Positions 1 to 6,209 of a stretch of DNA of 17,927 bases are shown piece by piece. A model generated the notes under the pieces. That model was not told the origin of the DNA. It worked only from the letters and a program-made list of their open reading frames with translations, and ran no database searches. The DNA is from Clostridiales bacterium UBA1728. GTDB lineage: Bacteria; Bacillota; Clostridia; Oscillospirales; Oscillospiraceae. The stretch lies in the NCBI GenBank assembly GCA_002315975.1, contig DCIK01000011.1, positions 1-17,927 on the forward strand, read 5' to 3'. Within the stretch, counting starts at the first letter, position 1. Each line of letters starts with the position of its first letter. The position numbers were made by a program, and so were the translations under genes.

Positions 1-24
1 CAAGGAACCTGTCCCCGTGACTCA
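1..24 (+). repeat. REP-like hairpin repeat, copy 1 (cut by window edge)
   Basis: This is the 3' 24 bases of the same 29-bp unit seen complete at 974-1002 and 1023-1051. It is in the same orientation as the copy at 1023 and ends in TGACTCA. It lies just upstream of the YitT gene. Only the match to the other two copies supports it; the left end is outside the window. Confidence 0.8.
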
Positions 25-42
25 CGCTATAAGGATCATCCC

Positions 43-963
43 ATGAAAACAAAACGCAAATCTCGCATTTCCGCGCTTCTGCGGAGCTTTTACACCCAAT
101 GCAGGACGCTGCGCTGGAGGTCGCTGCTGGCCATGGTGCTGGCGGGACTGAGCAACGCGCTGAGCGCGTCCCTCTTTCTCTATCCCATGCGGCTCTACGA
201 CAGCGGCGTATCGGGTCTGTCCATGCTGCTGGATCAGATCACCCCGCCGGAGCTGACGCTCTCGCTCTTTCTCATTCTCATCAACTTCCCCATCTTTGTC
301 TTCGGGGCGAAGAAGCAGGGCTTTGCCTTCACGGTCTACTCGCTTCTGGCCGTCAGCAGCTATTCTGTTATCTCCGCCCTGCTCATGCGATCCCTGGGCA
401 GCGATGTGTCCGTGGTCTCCCCGCTGGTGGGGGACGAGCTCCTGCTCTGCGTGATCTTCGGCGGGCTGCTTTCGGGTCTGAGCAGCGGCCTTGCCATCCG
501 CTTCGGCGGCGCCATCGACGGTATAGACGTTCTCTCCGTGATTTTCGCCAAGCGGCTGGGGCTGACGCTGGGCTCCTTCGTGCTCATCTTCAACACCCTG
601 CTCTACCTCAGCGCCGGCATGATCATCCACAGCTGGGTGCTGCCCCTTTACTCCGTCCTCACCTATTTCGGCGGCTCGAAAACCGTGGACTTTGTGGTGG
701 AGGGCATTTCCCGCTCCAAGTGCGCCATGATCGTAACCGACAAGGCCGATGCTCTCTCCGCTGCGCTCTCCGAAAACTTCCGCGCCTCCGGCACCATCAT
801 CAACGCCATCGGCGGCTACTCCAAGGCCGAGAAGCAGATCATCTATTTCGTGGTCAACCAGTACCAGATCTACAAGCTCCGCACGCTGGTGCAGGACATC
901 GACCCCCATGCCTACATCAGCCTGCAGGATGTGACCGACATCTTCACCGCCGAGGATAAATGA
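43..963 (+). CDS. YitT family membrane protein (DUF161 + DUF2179)
   Basis: Product of 306 residues. The N-terminal two thirds (about residues 25-215) is made of hydrophobic membrane segments typical of the YitT/DUF161 family. The C-terminal about 80 residues (from AMIVTDKADALS) match the DUF2179 pattern: a GT..NAIGGYS element, then a K-QIIYFVV strand, then a DPHAYISLQDV ending. YitT proteins are integral cytoplasmic-membrane proteins of unsettled function; the soluble DUF2179 domain is thought to be a ligand-binding regulatory domain. AAGGA lies 8 bases before the ATG. Length is normal for the family (about 280-300 residues). The gene is bracketed by copies of the 29-bp repeat, the nearest beginning 10 bases after the stop codon. 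No promoter is visible because the window starts too close. Confidence 0.9.
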   Translation: MKTKRKSRISALLRSFYTQCRTLRWRSLLAMVLAGLSNALSASLFLYPMRLYDSGVSGLSMLLDQITPPELTLSLFLILINFPIFVFGAKKQGFAFTVYSLLAVSSYSVISALLMRSLGSDVSVVSPLVGDELLLCVIFGGLLSGLSSGLAIRFGGAIDGIDVLSVIFAKRLGLTLGSFVLIFNTLLYLSAGMIIHSWVLPLYSVLTYFGGSKTVDFVVEGISRSKCAMIVTDKADALSAALSENFRASGTIINAIGGYSKAEKQIIYFVVNQYQIYKLRTLVQDIDPHAYISLQDVTDIFTAEDK

Positions 964-973
964 GAGAACATGA

Positions 974-1002
974 TGAGTCACGGGGACAGGTTCCCTGACT
1001 CA
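974..1002 (-). repeat. REP-like bulged hairpin repeat, copy 2 (inverted)
   Basis: A complete 29-bp unit. The outer 7 bases TGAGTCA pair with the terminal TGACTCA, then a single unpaired C, then GGGGA pairs with TTCCC (one G-T) around a CAGG loop. It is inverted relative to copies 1 and 3 and is the reverse complement of copy 3 except at one position. Confidence 0.9.
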
Positions 1003-1022
1003 CTCTCTGCCCGGACTTTTGA

Positions 1023-1051
1023 TGAGTCAAGGAACCTGTCCCCGTGACTCA
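1023..1051 (+). repeat. REP-like bulged hairpin repeat, copy 3
   Basis: A complete 29-bp unit in the same orientation as copy 1. It pairs with copy 2 across a 20-base spacer (1003-1022), so in RNA the two could form either two small hairpins or one long 29-bp stem. Its last base directly touches the AAGGAG ribosome binding site (1052-1057) of the next gene. Confidence 0.9.
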
Positions 1052-1065
1052 AAGGAGAGATAGCA

Positions 1066-1428
1066 ATGCAATACGACTGGCTCCATGACTACTGCATGGC
1101 CAAGAGCGGCACGGAGTTCGACCACCAGCCGGACTGGAACTGGGACCGCTATATGCTCTTCGGCAAGCTCTACGCCGCGCTGTGCTACAGCGACGAAACC
1201 GGCGAGCCTCTGTATCTCACCGTAAAAACAGAGCCCATGGAGGGCGACTTTCTCCGCCGGCAATACCCGGATATCCTCCCCGGCTACTACATGAACCATG
1301 TCCACTGGAACAGCATCCGCTACGGCGGCGCCGTCCCCGACGAGCTGGCAAAGGCGCTGGTGGACAAGTCCTATGGACTCATCTACTCCAAGCTCACAAA
1401 AAAGCAGAAAAGGGATGTTTCCCTGTGA
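1066..1428 (+). CDS. MmcQ/YjbR-like protein (DUF419 family)
   Basis: Product of 120 residues, the usual size for the YjbR/MmcQ family. The recognisable core is PLYLTVKTEP...LRRQYPDILPGYYMNHVHWNS, followed by VPDELAKALVDKSYGLIYSKL. These correspond to the family's Lx-VK-(D/E)P, (Y)PG.YMNK.HW and (P)D-EL...SY.L(V/I)..KL blocks. Family members have a double-wing or CyaY-like fold and are often described as DNA-binding, though their role is not established. AAGGAG sits 8 bases before the ATG. The gene is 23 bases upstream of a transporter gene on the same strand, so they are probably co-transcribed. The 29-bp repeat pair lies immediately upstream and may affect expression. Confidence 0.85.
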   Translation: MQYDWLHDYCMAKSGTEFDHQPDWNWDRYMLFGKLYAALCYSDETGEPLYLTVKTEPMEGDFLRRQYPDILPGYYMNHVHWNSIRYGGAVPDELAKALVDKSYGLIYSKLTKKQKRDVSL

Positions 1429-1451
1429 AACTCAAATAGAGGAGAAAAAAC

Positions 1452-2375
1452 ATGGAAAATCAGAAGGAATACAGACAGCAGCTTTTTTTATCATTTCTGG
1501 ATGTGGGCGTGGGACTGCCCGGCTTCATCCTTTTGGTGGTGTCTTTCGTGCAGACAAGAACGGCTCTTGTGCTCACAGACTCCATCGACGTGGGCGGCAA
1601 TCTGCTGAAAAATATGCTGATCCTCTTCATCTCGATCTATCTCCAGCGCAACCAGAAGTATTCCTTTAACTTCGGCGTGGGAAAGATCGAGGCCTGCTCC
1701 ACCCTGGTCTGCGACCTGATCATGGTCTTTTCTCTGCTGGTGTCCATTGTTCTGGCCATCAGGGATTTTCTCGCACCCCACGCCCCCGGCAGCTTTCTTG
1801 TGTATGTGGTGCTGCTCAAGGCGGTGAATGTGGCCTGCGATCTCTTTATGACCTGGCGGGAATGGCGGCTCACCAAAACCTCCGACAGCCTTGTGTTCAA
1901 GACCAAGCTGGCCTCTGAGATTTCGAACGCCGTCTCCGACTCCGTCACCCTGATCTCTCTGCTGCTGATGAACTTCGTCAGCAACGCCCGCTGGACCTGG
2001 TACATCTCCCCGGTGGTGGCCATTCTCATGGGCATCTACCTGATCTACATGACCATTGGCCGCATGAAGGAAGCCCTGAAGATCATCCTCGACAAGACCG
2101 CCGATGAGGAGGAGCAGATGATCATCATGCGCTCTCTCAGCAGCGTCTTCGATGAGTACGAGGATTTCCGCGAGCTCCGCACCCGAACCAGCGGCGGCAC
2201 CCTCTTTGTGGAGCTGAATCTGGGCTTTAACGCTGACACCAGCTATGAGCAGCTTCAGGCTCTCTCCGACAGGGTTTACGCCGAGCTCTCGAAAAAAATC
2301 CCCAAATGCAACGTCTCCCTCATCATCCCCGCCCGGCAGGAAGAGGTCAGGCAGCCGGAAGAGGCGAAGTCATGA
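1452..2375 (+). CDS. Cation diffusion facilitator family transporter
   Basis: Product of 307 residues with the CDF layout: about six membrane segments (residues 15-215) and a C-terminal cytoplasmic domain (220-295) of the usual metallochaperone-like fold. The TM2-TM3 region carries the family pattern of a D-rich TM2 (TDSIDVGGN, residues 42-50), a cytoplasmic loop with YSFNFGVGKIEA (70-81), and TM3. CDF proteins export divalent cations (Zn, Mn, Fe, Co) in exchange for protons. Unusually, the TM5 metal motif, normally HxxxD or DxxxD, reads NAVSD (159-163), and the TM2 acidic pair is spaced D43-x2-D46 instead of x3. Metal specificity therefore cannot be assigned. GGAG precedes the ATG. The stop overlaps the start of the GNAT gene (ATGA), so translation is coupled. 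Confidence 0.88.
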   Translation: MENQKEYRQQLFLSFLDVGVGLPGFILLVVSFVQTRTALVLTDSIDVGGNLLKNMLILFISIYLQRNQKYSFNFGVGKIEACSTLVCDLIMVFSLLVSIVLAIRDFLAPHAPGSFLVYVVLLKAVNVACDLFMTWREWRLTKTSDSLVFKTKLASEISNAVSDSVTLISLLLMNFVSNARWTWYISPVVAILMGIYLIYMTIGRMKEALKIILDKTADEEEQMIIMRSLSSVFDEYEDFRELRTRTSGGTLFVELNLGFNADTSYEQLQALSDRVYAELSKKIPKCNVSLIIPARQEEVRQPEEAKS

Positions 2376-3139
2376 CCCGGCAGGACATTCTCACCATCGC
2401 CCTGCGGCAGTCTGCCGCAGAAATGAACTGTGCCCCCGAGGATTTCCTCAGGGGCACAAATGTGCTGACGGATTGTGTGATCGGATCCAACGCCCGGAGC
2501 TATTACAGCGAACCCATTGCCGCCAATCTGGTGAGCTACGGCAGCAATGTGGTGGCCTCCGTCAAGGAGCCCTGCCGCTCCGTTGTGGAGAGCTATATCA
2601 ATAAATACGAATACTATCACTGCTTTGAAACGCCCAGCCTCCATGTGCTGCAGGCCGCACTGGAGCCGCTGGGACAGAGTGTCTGCTTCATGGCGGAGTA
2701 CTGGCTGCCCCAGCCGGAGCGTCTGCGCCCTCTGCCCTGCAGGTACGATACCCGGCTCCTTACCCCGCCGGACTTTACAGAGCTCTATCTCCCGCAGTGG
2801 AGCAACGCCCTCTGCGAGAAGCGCCGGGAGCTGGATATGCTGGCCGTGGGCGCTTATGACGAGGGCAGGCTCATTGCCCTCGCGGGCTGCAGTGCCGACG
2901 CTGCGGAAATGTGGCAGATCGGCATTGATGTGCTGCCCGCCTATCGCCGTCAGGGCGTCGCCAAGGCGCTGACCTCCCGGCTGGCCGCGGAGTGTCTGGC
3001 GCGGGATAAGGTTCCCTTCTACTGCTGCGCCTGGAGCAACATCGCCTCAGCCCGCAATGCCTTGGCCTCCGGCTTCTCCCCCGCCTGGGCGGAGATGACC
3101 ATCAAGAGTGCCGCGTATGTGGACGGGATGAACGCTTAA
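2372..3139 (+). CDS. GNAT family N-acetyltransferase
   Basis: Product of 255 residues. I chose the ATG at 2372 because it overlaps the stop of the upstream transporter (ATGA), a common coupled arrangement; the frame is open further upstream but only inside the transporter gene. The C-terminal half (about residues 155-245) is a GNAT fold: LAVGAYDEGRLIALAGCS, then MWQIGIDVLPAYRRQGVAKAL, where RRQGVA (192-197) is the acetyl-CoA pyrophosphate-binding motif A, then a WSNIASARNALASGF block typical of GNATs. The N-terminal about 120 residues form a separate region of the kind seen in two-part GNAT proteins. The substrate is unknown. The stop codon overlaps the stop of the convergent gene on the other strand (3136-3138). 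Confidence 0.85.
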   Translation: MTRQDILTIALRQSAAEMNCAPEDFLRGTNVLTDCVIGSNARSYYSEPIAANLVSYGSNVVASVKEPCRSVVESYINKYEYYHCFETPSLHVLQAALEPLGQSVCFMAEYWLPQPERLRPLPCRYDTRLLTPPDFTELYLPQWSNALCEKRRELDMLAVGAYDEGRLIALAGCSADAAEMWQIGIDVLPAYRRQGVAKALTSRLAAECLARDKVPFYCCAWSNIASARNALASGFSPAWAEMTIKSAAYVDGMNA

Positions 3140-3351
3140 ATAAACAGTCCCCGATCCTCCAGAACCTCTTCGATATCGTCCATGTCCAGCTCGGTATCCA
3201 GAGAGACGAGCTTTTGCTTCATATTCACCTCCACCGCGTCAATGGTCTTTTCCCTGCCCAGATCGTCCTTGAGATAGGCATCGCACTCGTGGCAGTTGAC
3301 CTTGGCGGCACAGGACTGACATTTCATATAGGTTACGGCTAAATCCCGCAT
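3136..3351 (-). CDS. Small HMA-like tetra-cysteine protein
   Basis: Product of 71 residues, read on the minus strand. The ATG at 3351 is preferred because GAGGTG lies just before it; an upstream start is possible but unsupported. The sequence has MKCQSC (residues 9-14), which is the MxCxxC metal-binding motif of heavy-metal-associated domains, and a second CHEC (20-23), giving CxxC-x5-CxxC. The rest (TIDAVEVNMKQKLVSLDTEL...DIEEVLEDRG) follows the HMA beta-alpha-beta pattern. It probably binds a thiophilic metal ion; whether it is a chaperone or a sensor is unknown. It has its own promoter (3371-3399) and diverges from the 94-residue gene at 3430. Confidence 0.75.
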   Translation of the reverse strand: MRDLAVTYMKCQSCAAKVNCHECDAYLKDDLGREKTIDAVEVNMKQKLVSLDTELDMDDIEEVLEDRGLFI

Positions 3352-3370
3352 TTTTCTCACCTCGCGTACC

Positions 3371-3399
3371 AATATACCCGAAAAAACGCATCCTGTCTA
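3371..3399 (-). promoter_or_regulatory. Sigma-A-type promoter for the HMA-like gene
   Basis: On the minus strand the -35 is TAGACA (3399-3394), then 17 bases, then the -10 TATATT (3376-3371). The start codon is at 3351, so the leader would be short, about 12-15 bases, holding only the GAGGTG ribosome site. Confidence 0.6.
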
Positions 3400-3429
3400 C
3401 GACTGAGTCACAGAAAGGAGGAAGAAAAA

Positions 3430-3714
3430 ATGTTTGAAAAGCTCTTTCAGAAAAAAGCCCTCGTCTACAATTCCAAGGACGAAGCCGACTGGCAGAACGC
3501 CCAGACGCTTCTGACATCTGCCGCCATCCGCTTCAAGGCCTGGCACAGCGAGGAGCTGCCCGTGGGCGGCTGCGGCAGCAAGATCGATGTCCGCAAGCTG
3601 GGCGCCAAGGGTCCCATCCCCAAGGAGCTGTACAAGATTGAGGTCAACGCCGGGGAGAAGGAGAAGGCCGAGGCCGTACTGGCCGGGGCGGTGAAGGCGA
3701 TACGGTATCTGTAA
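3430..3714 (+). CDS. Hypothetical protein, 94 residues
   Basis: I do not recognise this family with certainty. The product is small, soluble and charged, with no signal peptide or membrane segment. The pattern KALVYNSKDEADWQNAQTLLTSAAIRFKAWH, then a G/C stretch (VGGCGSK, residues 45-51), then YKIEVNAGEKEKAEAVLAGA looks like a compact alpha-beta domain, loosely similar to DUF2007-type proteins that begin with a residue-counting strand-helix-strand unit. AAAGGAGG lies 9 bases before the ATG, a very strong ribosome site. It is divergent from the HMA-like gene with only about 78 bases between them, so shared regulation is possible. Confidence 0.7.
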   Translation: MFEKLFQKKALVYNSKDEADWQNAQTLLTSAAIRFKAWHSEELPVGGCGSKIDVRKLGAKGPIPKELYKIEVNAGEKEKAEAVLAGAVKAIRYL

Positions 3715-3743
3715 ACTGCTCAGCCCCTGATCTCTGCCCCTTC

Positions 3744-3772
3744 GTAGGGCTCGGCCGACCGACGAGCCCTAC
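3744..3772. repeat. Palindromic intergenic repeat (GTAGGGC family), copy 1
   Basis: A perfect 10-bp inverted repeat, GTAGGGCTCG (3744-3753) and CGAGCCCTAC (3763-3772), with a 9-base loop. There is no T-tract, so it is not a standard terminator. Related but imperfect copies occur at 11140-11166 and 12496-12521. The rest of 3715-3820 shows nothing else I can name. Confidence 0.7.
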
Positions 3773-3824
3773 AGACGCACCTTGCGTTCTTCACCCTGCG
3801 GCAAAAATTATCTTTCTTTCCCTC

Positions 3825-3853
3825 TTGCGTAACTGCGCGAACTATGTTAAAAT
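3825..3853 (+). promoter_or_regulatory. Promoter for the structured RNA upstream of potA
   Basis: TTGCGT (3825-3830), a 17-base spacer, and TAAAAT (3848-3853). The predicted transcription start is near 3860, which coincides with the 5' strand of the long-range closing helix of the RNA that follows. Confidence 0.65.
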
Positions 3854-4130
3854 ACATCGAATCTGAATTGGAGTCGGACCGAGCGTCCACCAAAGCAAGA
3901 TCTTTTGACCGCCCCCACCGGGGCTGAGGCCAGACGGACAGCCGGGTCAGAAGCCGAAACCGCCGCGTGCTTTGCGGCTGGCAGCCGAGAGGTTGCCTTA
4001 TTGATTGAGTTCAAAGCTCAAGTTTTATAAGTTGGTACCTTATAACCAATGCCCAGCGGCATCAAACTTGTGAAATGGTCAATAAGAGTAGGATAAGTTC
4101 TTGCTGAAACGACTCTAAAAACCAGTTTAG

Positions 4131-4157
4131 AATCCGGATTTACGCCGGGTTTCTTTT
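4131..4157 (+). terminator. First of two tandem terminator-like hairpins
   Basis: AATCCGG (4131-4137) pairs with CCGGGTT (about 4145-4151, one G-T) followed by TCTTTT. It is weaker than the next one. Its first base shares position 4131 with the closing helix of the upstream RNA, so the two foldings may compete at the junction. Confidence 0.5.
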
Positions 4158-4161
4158 GCAG

Positions 4162-4192
4162 GCATCATGTTGCTGACATGATGCTTTATTTT
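4162..4192 (+). terminator. Strong intrinsic terminator just before potA
   Basis: A perfect 9-bp stem, GCATCATGT (4162-4170) and ACATGATGC (4176-4184), loop TGCTG, followed by TTTATTTTTTT. It ends about 20 bases before the potA start and I see no promoter between them, so it should either end the ncRNA or attenuate the operon. Confidence 0.85.
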
Positions 4193-4213
4193 TTTGTTGG
4201 GGAGCAGTGGGGA

Positions 4214-5341
4214 ATGAACAAGATTATCGAGCTGAAAAACATCACCAAATCCTTTGACGGCGAGGTTGTACTCAACGGAATCAACCTGGATGTGTACGAC
4301 AACGAGTTTCTGACGCTGCTGGGTCCCTCCGGCTGCGGCAAGACCACCATGCTCCGCATCATCGGCGGCTTTGCCGAGGCGGACGAGGGCGATGTGATGT
4401 TCTTAGGCGAGCGCATCAACGATGTGCCCCCCCACAAGCGCAACATCAACACCGTGTTCCAGCGCTACGCCCTCTTCCCCCACCTGAACGTGTTCGACAA
4501 TGTGGCCTTTCCCCTCAAGGAGAAAAAGGTGCCCAAGGCCGAAATCGAGCAGCGGGTTCACGAGATGCTGGACTTAGTGGCTCTCACGGGCTTTGACAAG
4601 CGCAGCGTGACCACCCTCTCCGGCGGTCAGCAGCAGCGGGTGGCCATTGCCCGCGCCATCATCTCCAAGCCCCGGCTTCTGCTGTTGGACGAGCCTCTGG
4701 GCGCTCTGGATCTGAAGCTCCGCAAGGATATGCAGGTGGAGCTGAAGAAGCTCCAGAAGGCCACGGGCATCACCTTCATCTTCGTAACCCACGATCAGGA
4801 GGAGGCGCTCTCCATGTCTGACATTATCGTGATCATGAGCGAGGGCTGCATCCAGCAGATCGGCACCCCCATCGACATTTACAACGAGCCCACCAACGCC
4901 TTTGTGGCCGACTTCATCGGCGAGAGCAACATACTCGACGGCGTGATGCTCCGGGACAAACTGGTCAGCTTTTCCGGGCAGCAGTTCGTCTGCGTAGACA
5001 AGGGCTTTGAGCCCAACGAGAGCGTGGATGTGGTGGTTCGCCCCGAGGATGTGGACATTGTTCCCTATGAAAAGGGTATGCTCAGGGGCGTGGTCACCTC
5101 CGTCACCTTCTTAGGCGTACACTACGAGATCATCGTGGACATCAACGGCTTCAAGTGGATGATCCAGACCACCGACTTTGTGGATGTGGACGAGCAGGTG
5201 GGTCTCAGCATCGACCCCGACGCCATCCACATCATGAAGAAGTCCAAGTACTCCGGTATGTTCGGCGACTACTCCTCCTTCTCCAACGAGCTGGACGAGC
5301 TGTCTGACGCGGAAAGCGAGAGCGTGGAGCATGAGGACTAA
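4214..5341 (+). CDS. potA: Spermidine/putrescine ABC transporter ATP-binding protein PotA
   Basis: Product of 375 residues, the normal length for PotA. It is the cytoplasmic ATPase that drives polyamine import. Walker A GPSGCGKTT is at 37-45, the Q-loop glutamine at 83, the signature LSGGQQQR at 135-142, Walker B LLLLDEP at 155-161, D-loop GALD, and the switch histidine in VTHDQEEA at 193. The C-terminal part (about 235-355) is a TOBE-type regulatory domain; DIVIMSEGCIQQIGTPIDIYNEP leads into it. The start at 4214 (MNKIIELKN) is preferred over the ATG at 4178 because that one lies within the terminator stem, while 4214 has GGGGAG 9 bases upstream. It overlaps potB by 11 bases. The acidic C-terminal tail is rich in E, D and S. 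Confidence 0.95.
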   Translation: MNKIIELKNITKSFDGEVVLNGINLDVYDNEFLTLLGPSGCGKTTMLRIIGGFAEADEGDVMFLGERINDVPPHKRNINTVFQRYALFPHLNVFDNVAFPLKEKKVPKAEIEQRVHEMLDLVALTGFDKRSVTTLSGGQQQRVAIARAIISKPRLLLLDEPLGALDLKLRKDMQVELKKLQKATGITFIFVTHDQEEALSMSDIIVIMSEGCIQQIGTPIDIYNEPTNAFVADFIGESNILDGVMLRDKLVSFSGQQFVCVDKGFEPNESVDVVVRPEDVDIVPYEKGMLRGVVTSVTFLGVHYEIIVDINGFKWMIQTTDFVDVDEQVGLSIDPDAIHIMKKSKYSGMFGDYSSFSNELDELSDAESESVEHED

Positions 5342-6203
5342 GGCCACGCGGCTGCAGAAGCTGCTTCTCTACCCCTACGGGCTCTGGGCGATTCTCTTCA
5401 TCGTGGTGCCTCTGGCCTTCATCGCCTACTATGCCTTCACCGACAACTCCTTTGCCTTCACCACCGAGAACATCACCCGCTTCTTCACCGCCACCTCCTC
5501 CGTCACCGCCGAGGACGGCAGCGTCAGCGAGGTGCACACCTATCTGCTGATCTTCGCCCGCTCCCTGAAGCTGGCCGTGGTCAGTACGGTGATCTGTCTG
5601 CTGCTGGGCTACCCGGTGGCCTATATCATCTCCCGCTGCAATGCCCGGCTCCAGAGCAGTCTCATCACCATCATCATGATTCCCATGTGGATGAACTTCC
5701 TCATCCGCACCTACGCCTGGATGACCATCCTGCAGGACACCGGCATCCTCAACTCCGCCCTCACCGCGCTGGGACTCTCGCCGCTGCATATCATCGGCAC
5801 CGAGTCCGCCGTGGTCATCGGCATGGTCTATGACTATCTGCCCTACATGATCCTGCCCATCTACTCCGTCATGGCCAAGCTGGATGTGAAGCTCATCGAG
5901 GCCGCCCGGGACCTGGGCTGCAACGGCTTTTCCACCCTCCGGCGGGTAATCTGGCCCCTGAGTCTCCCCGGTGTGCTCTCCGGCGTGACCATGGTGCTGA
6001 TTCCCTCCGTGAGCACCTTTTATATCTCCCAGAAGCTGGGCAGCGGCAAGTTCTTCCTCATCGGCGATGCCATCGAGGGACAGTATGTGGCCAACAACCT
6101 GCACTTTGCCGCCGCCATCGCCTTTGTGATGATGATCGCCCTGCTGACGGCCATGGCCCTTTTGCGGGCGCTGGCCGACCGGAAAGTATCGGGAAGGAGC
6201 TGA
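5331..6203 (+). CDS. potB: Spermidine/putrescine ABC transporter permease PotB
   Basis: Product of 290 residues, a cytoplasmic-membrane permease with six predicted membrane segments. The EAA loop that docks on PotA reads EAARDLGCNG at 190-199. An N-terminal segment (about 12-35) is followed by an external loop rich in T and S (38-70) and then the binding-protein-dependent transport domain (about 75-280), including IIMIPMWMNFLIRTYAWMTIL, typical of PotB. The ATG lies inside the end of potA, an 11-base overlap, so translation is probably coupled. It pairs with PotC to form the pore. Confidence 0.95.
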   Translation: MRTKATRLQKLLLYPYGLWAILFIVVPLAFIAYYAFTDNSFAFTTENITRFFTATSSVTAEDGSVSEVHTYLLIFARSLKLAVVSTVICLLLGYPVAYIISRCNARLQSSLITIIMIPMWMNFLIRTYAWMTILQDTGILNSALTALGLSPLHIIGTESAVVIGMVYDYLPYMILPIYSVMAKLDVKLIEAARDLGCNGFSTLRRVIWPLSLPGVLSGVTMVLIPSVSTFYISQKLGSGKFFLIGDAIEGQYVANNLHFAAAIAFVMMIALLTAMALLRALADRKVSGRS

Positions 6204-6209
6204 GTGCAG

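Larger units (their letters stand above)
3860..4195 (+). ncRNA. Structured RNA / candidate leader of potABCD (class unknown)
   Basis: No protein is encoded here. By eye I find a consistent set of helices. The ends pair: TCTGAATTGG (3862-3871) with CCAGTTTAGA (4122-4131), continued by AGTCG (3872-3876) with CGACT (4110-4114). Inside are CTTTTGACC (3902-3910) with GGTCAGAAG (3945-3953), enclosing GCCCC/GGGGC (3911-3924); GCCGC/GCGGC (about 3962-3978); CTTATTGA (3997-4004) with TCAATAAG (4079-4086), enclosing CAAGTTT (4019-4025) with AAACTTG (4064-4070), which itself encloses a TATAAG/CTTATA hairpin (4026-4044) and a TGCC/GGCA hairpin (4050-4061). This is a multi-branched RNA of about 270 bases followed by two terminators. 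It is not RNase P, SRP RNA, T-box or tmRNA by their conserved cores. It could be a riboswitch-like leader or a free-standing ncRNA such as a member of an orphan class. Confidence 0.65.

Noticed and set aside
3860..4195. Assignment of the structured RNA to RNase P, SRP RNA, 6S RNA, T-box or cobalamin riboswitch
   Set aside because: Their conserved core sequences (for example GAGGAAAGTCC for RNase P, GGTGG in T-boxes) are not present, and the branching is not the rod shape of 6S RNA.
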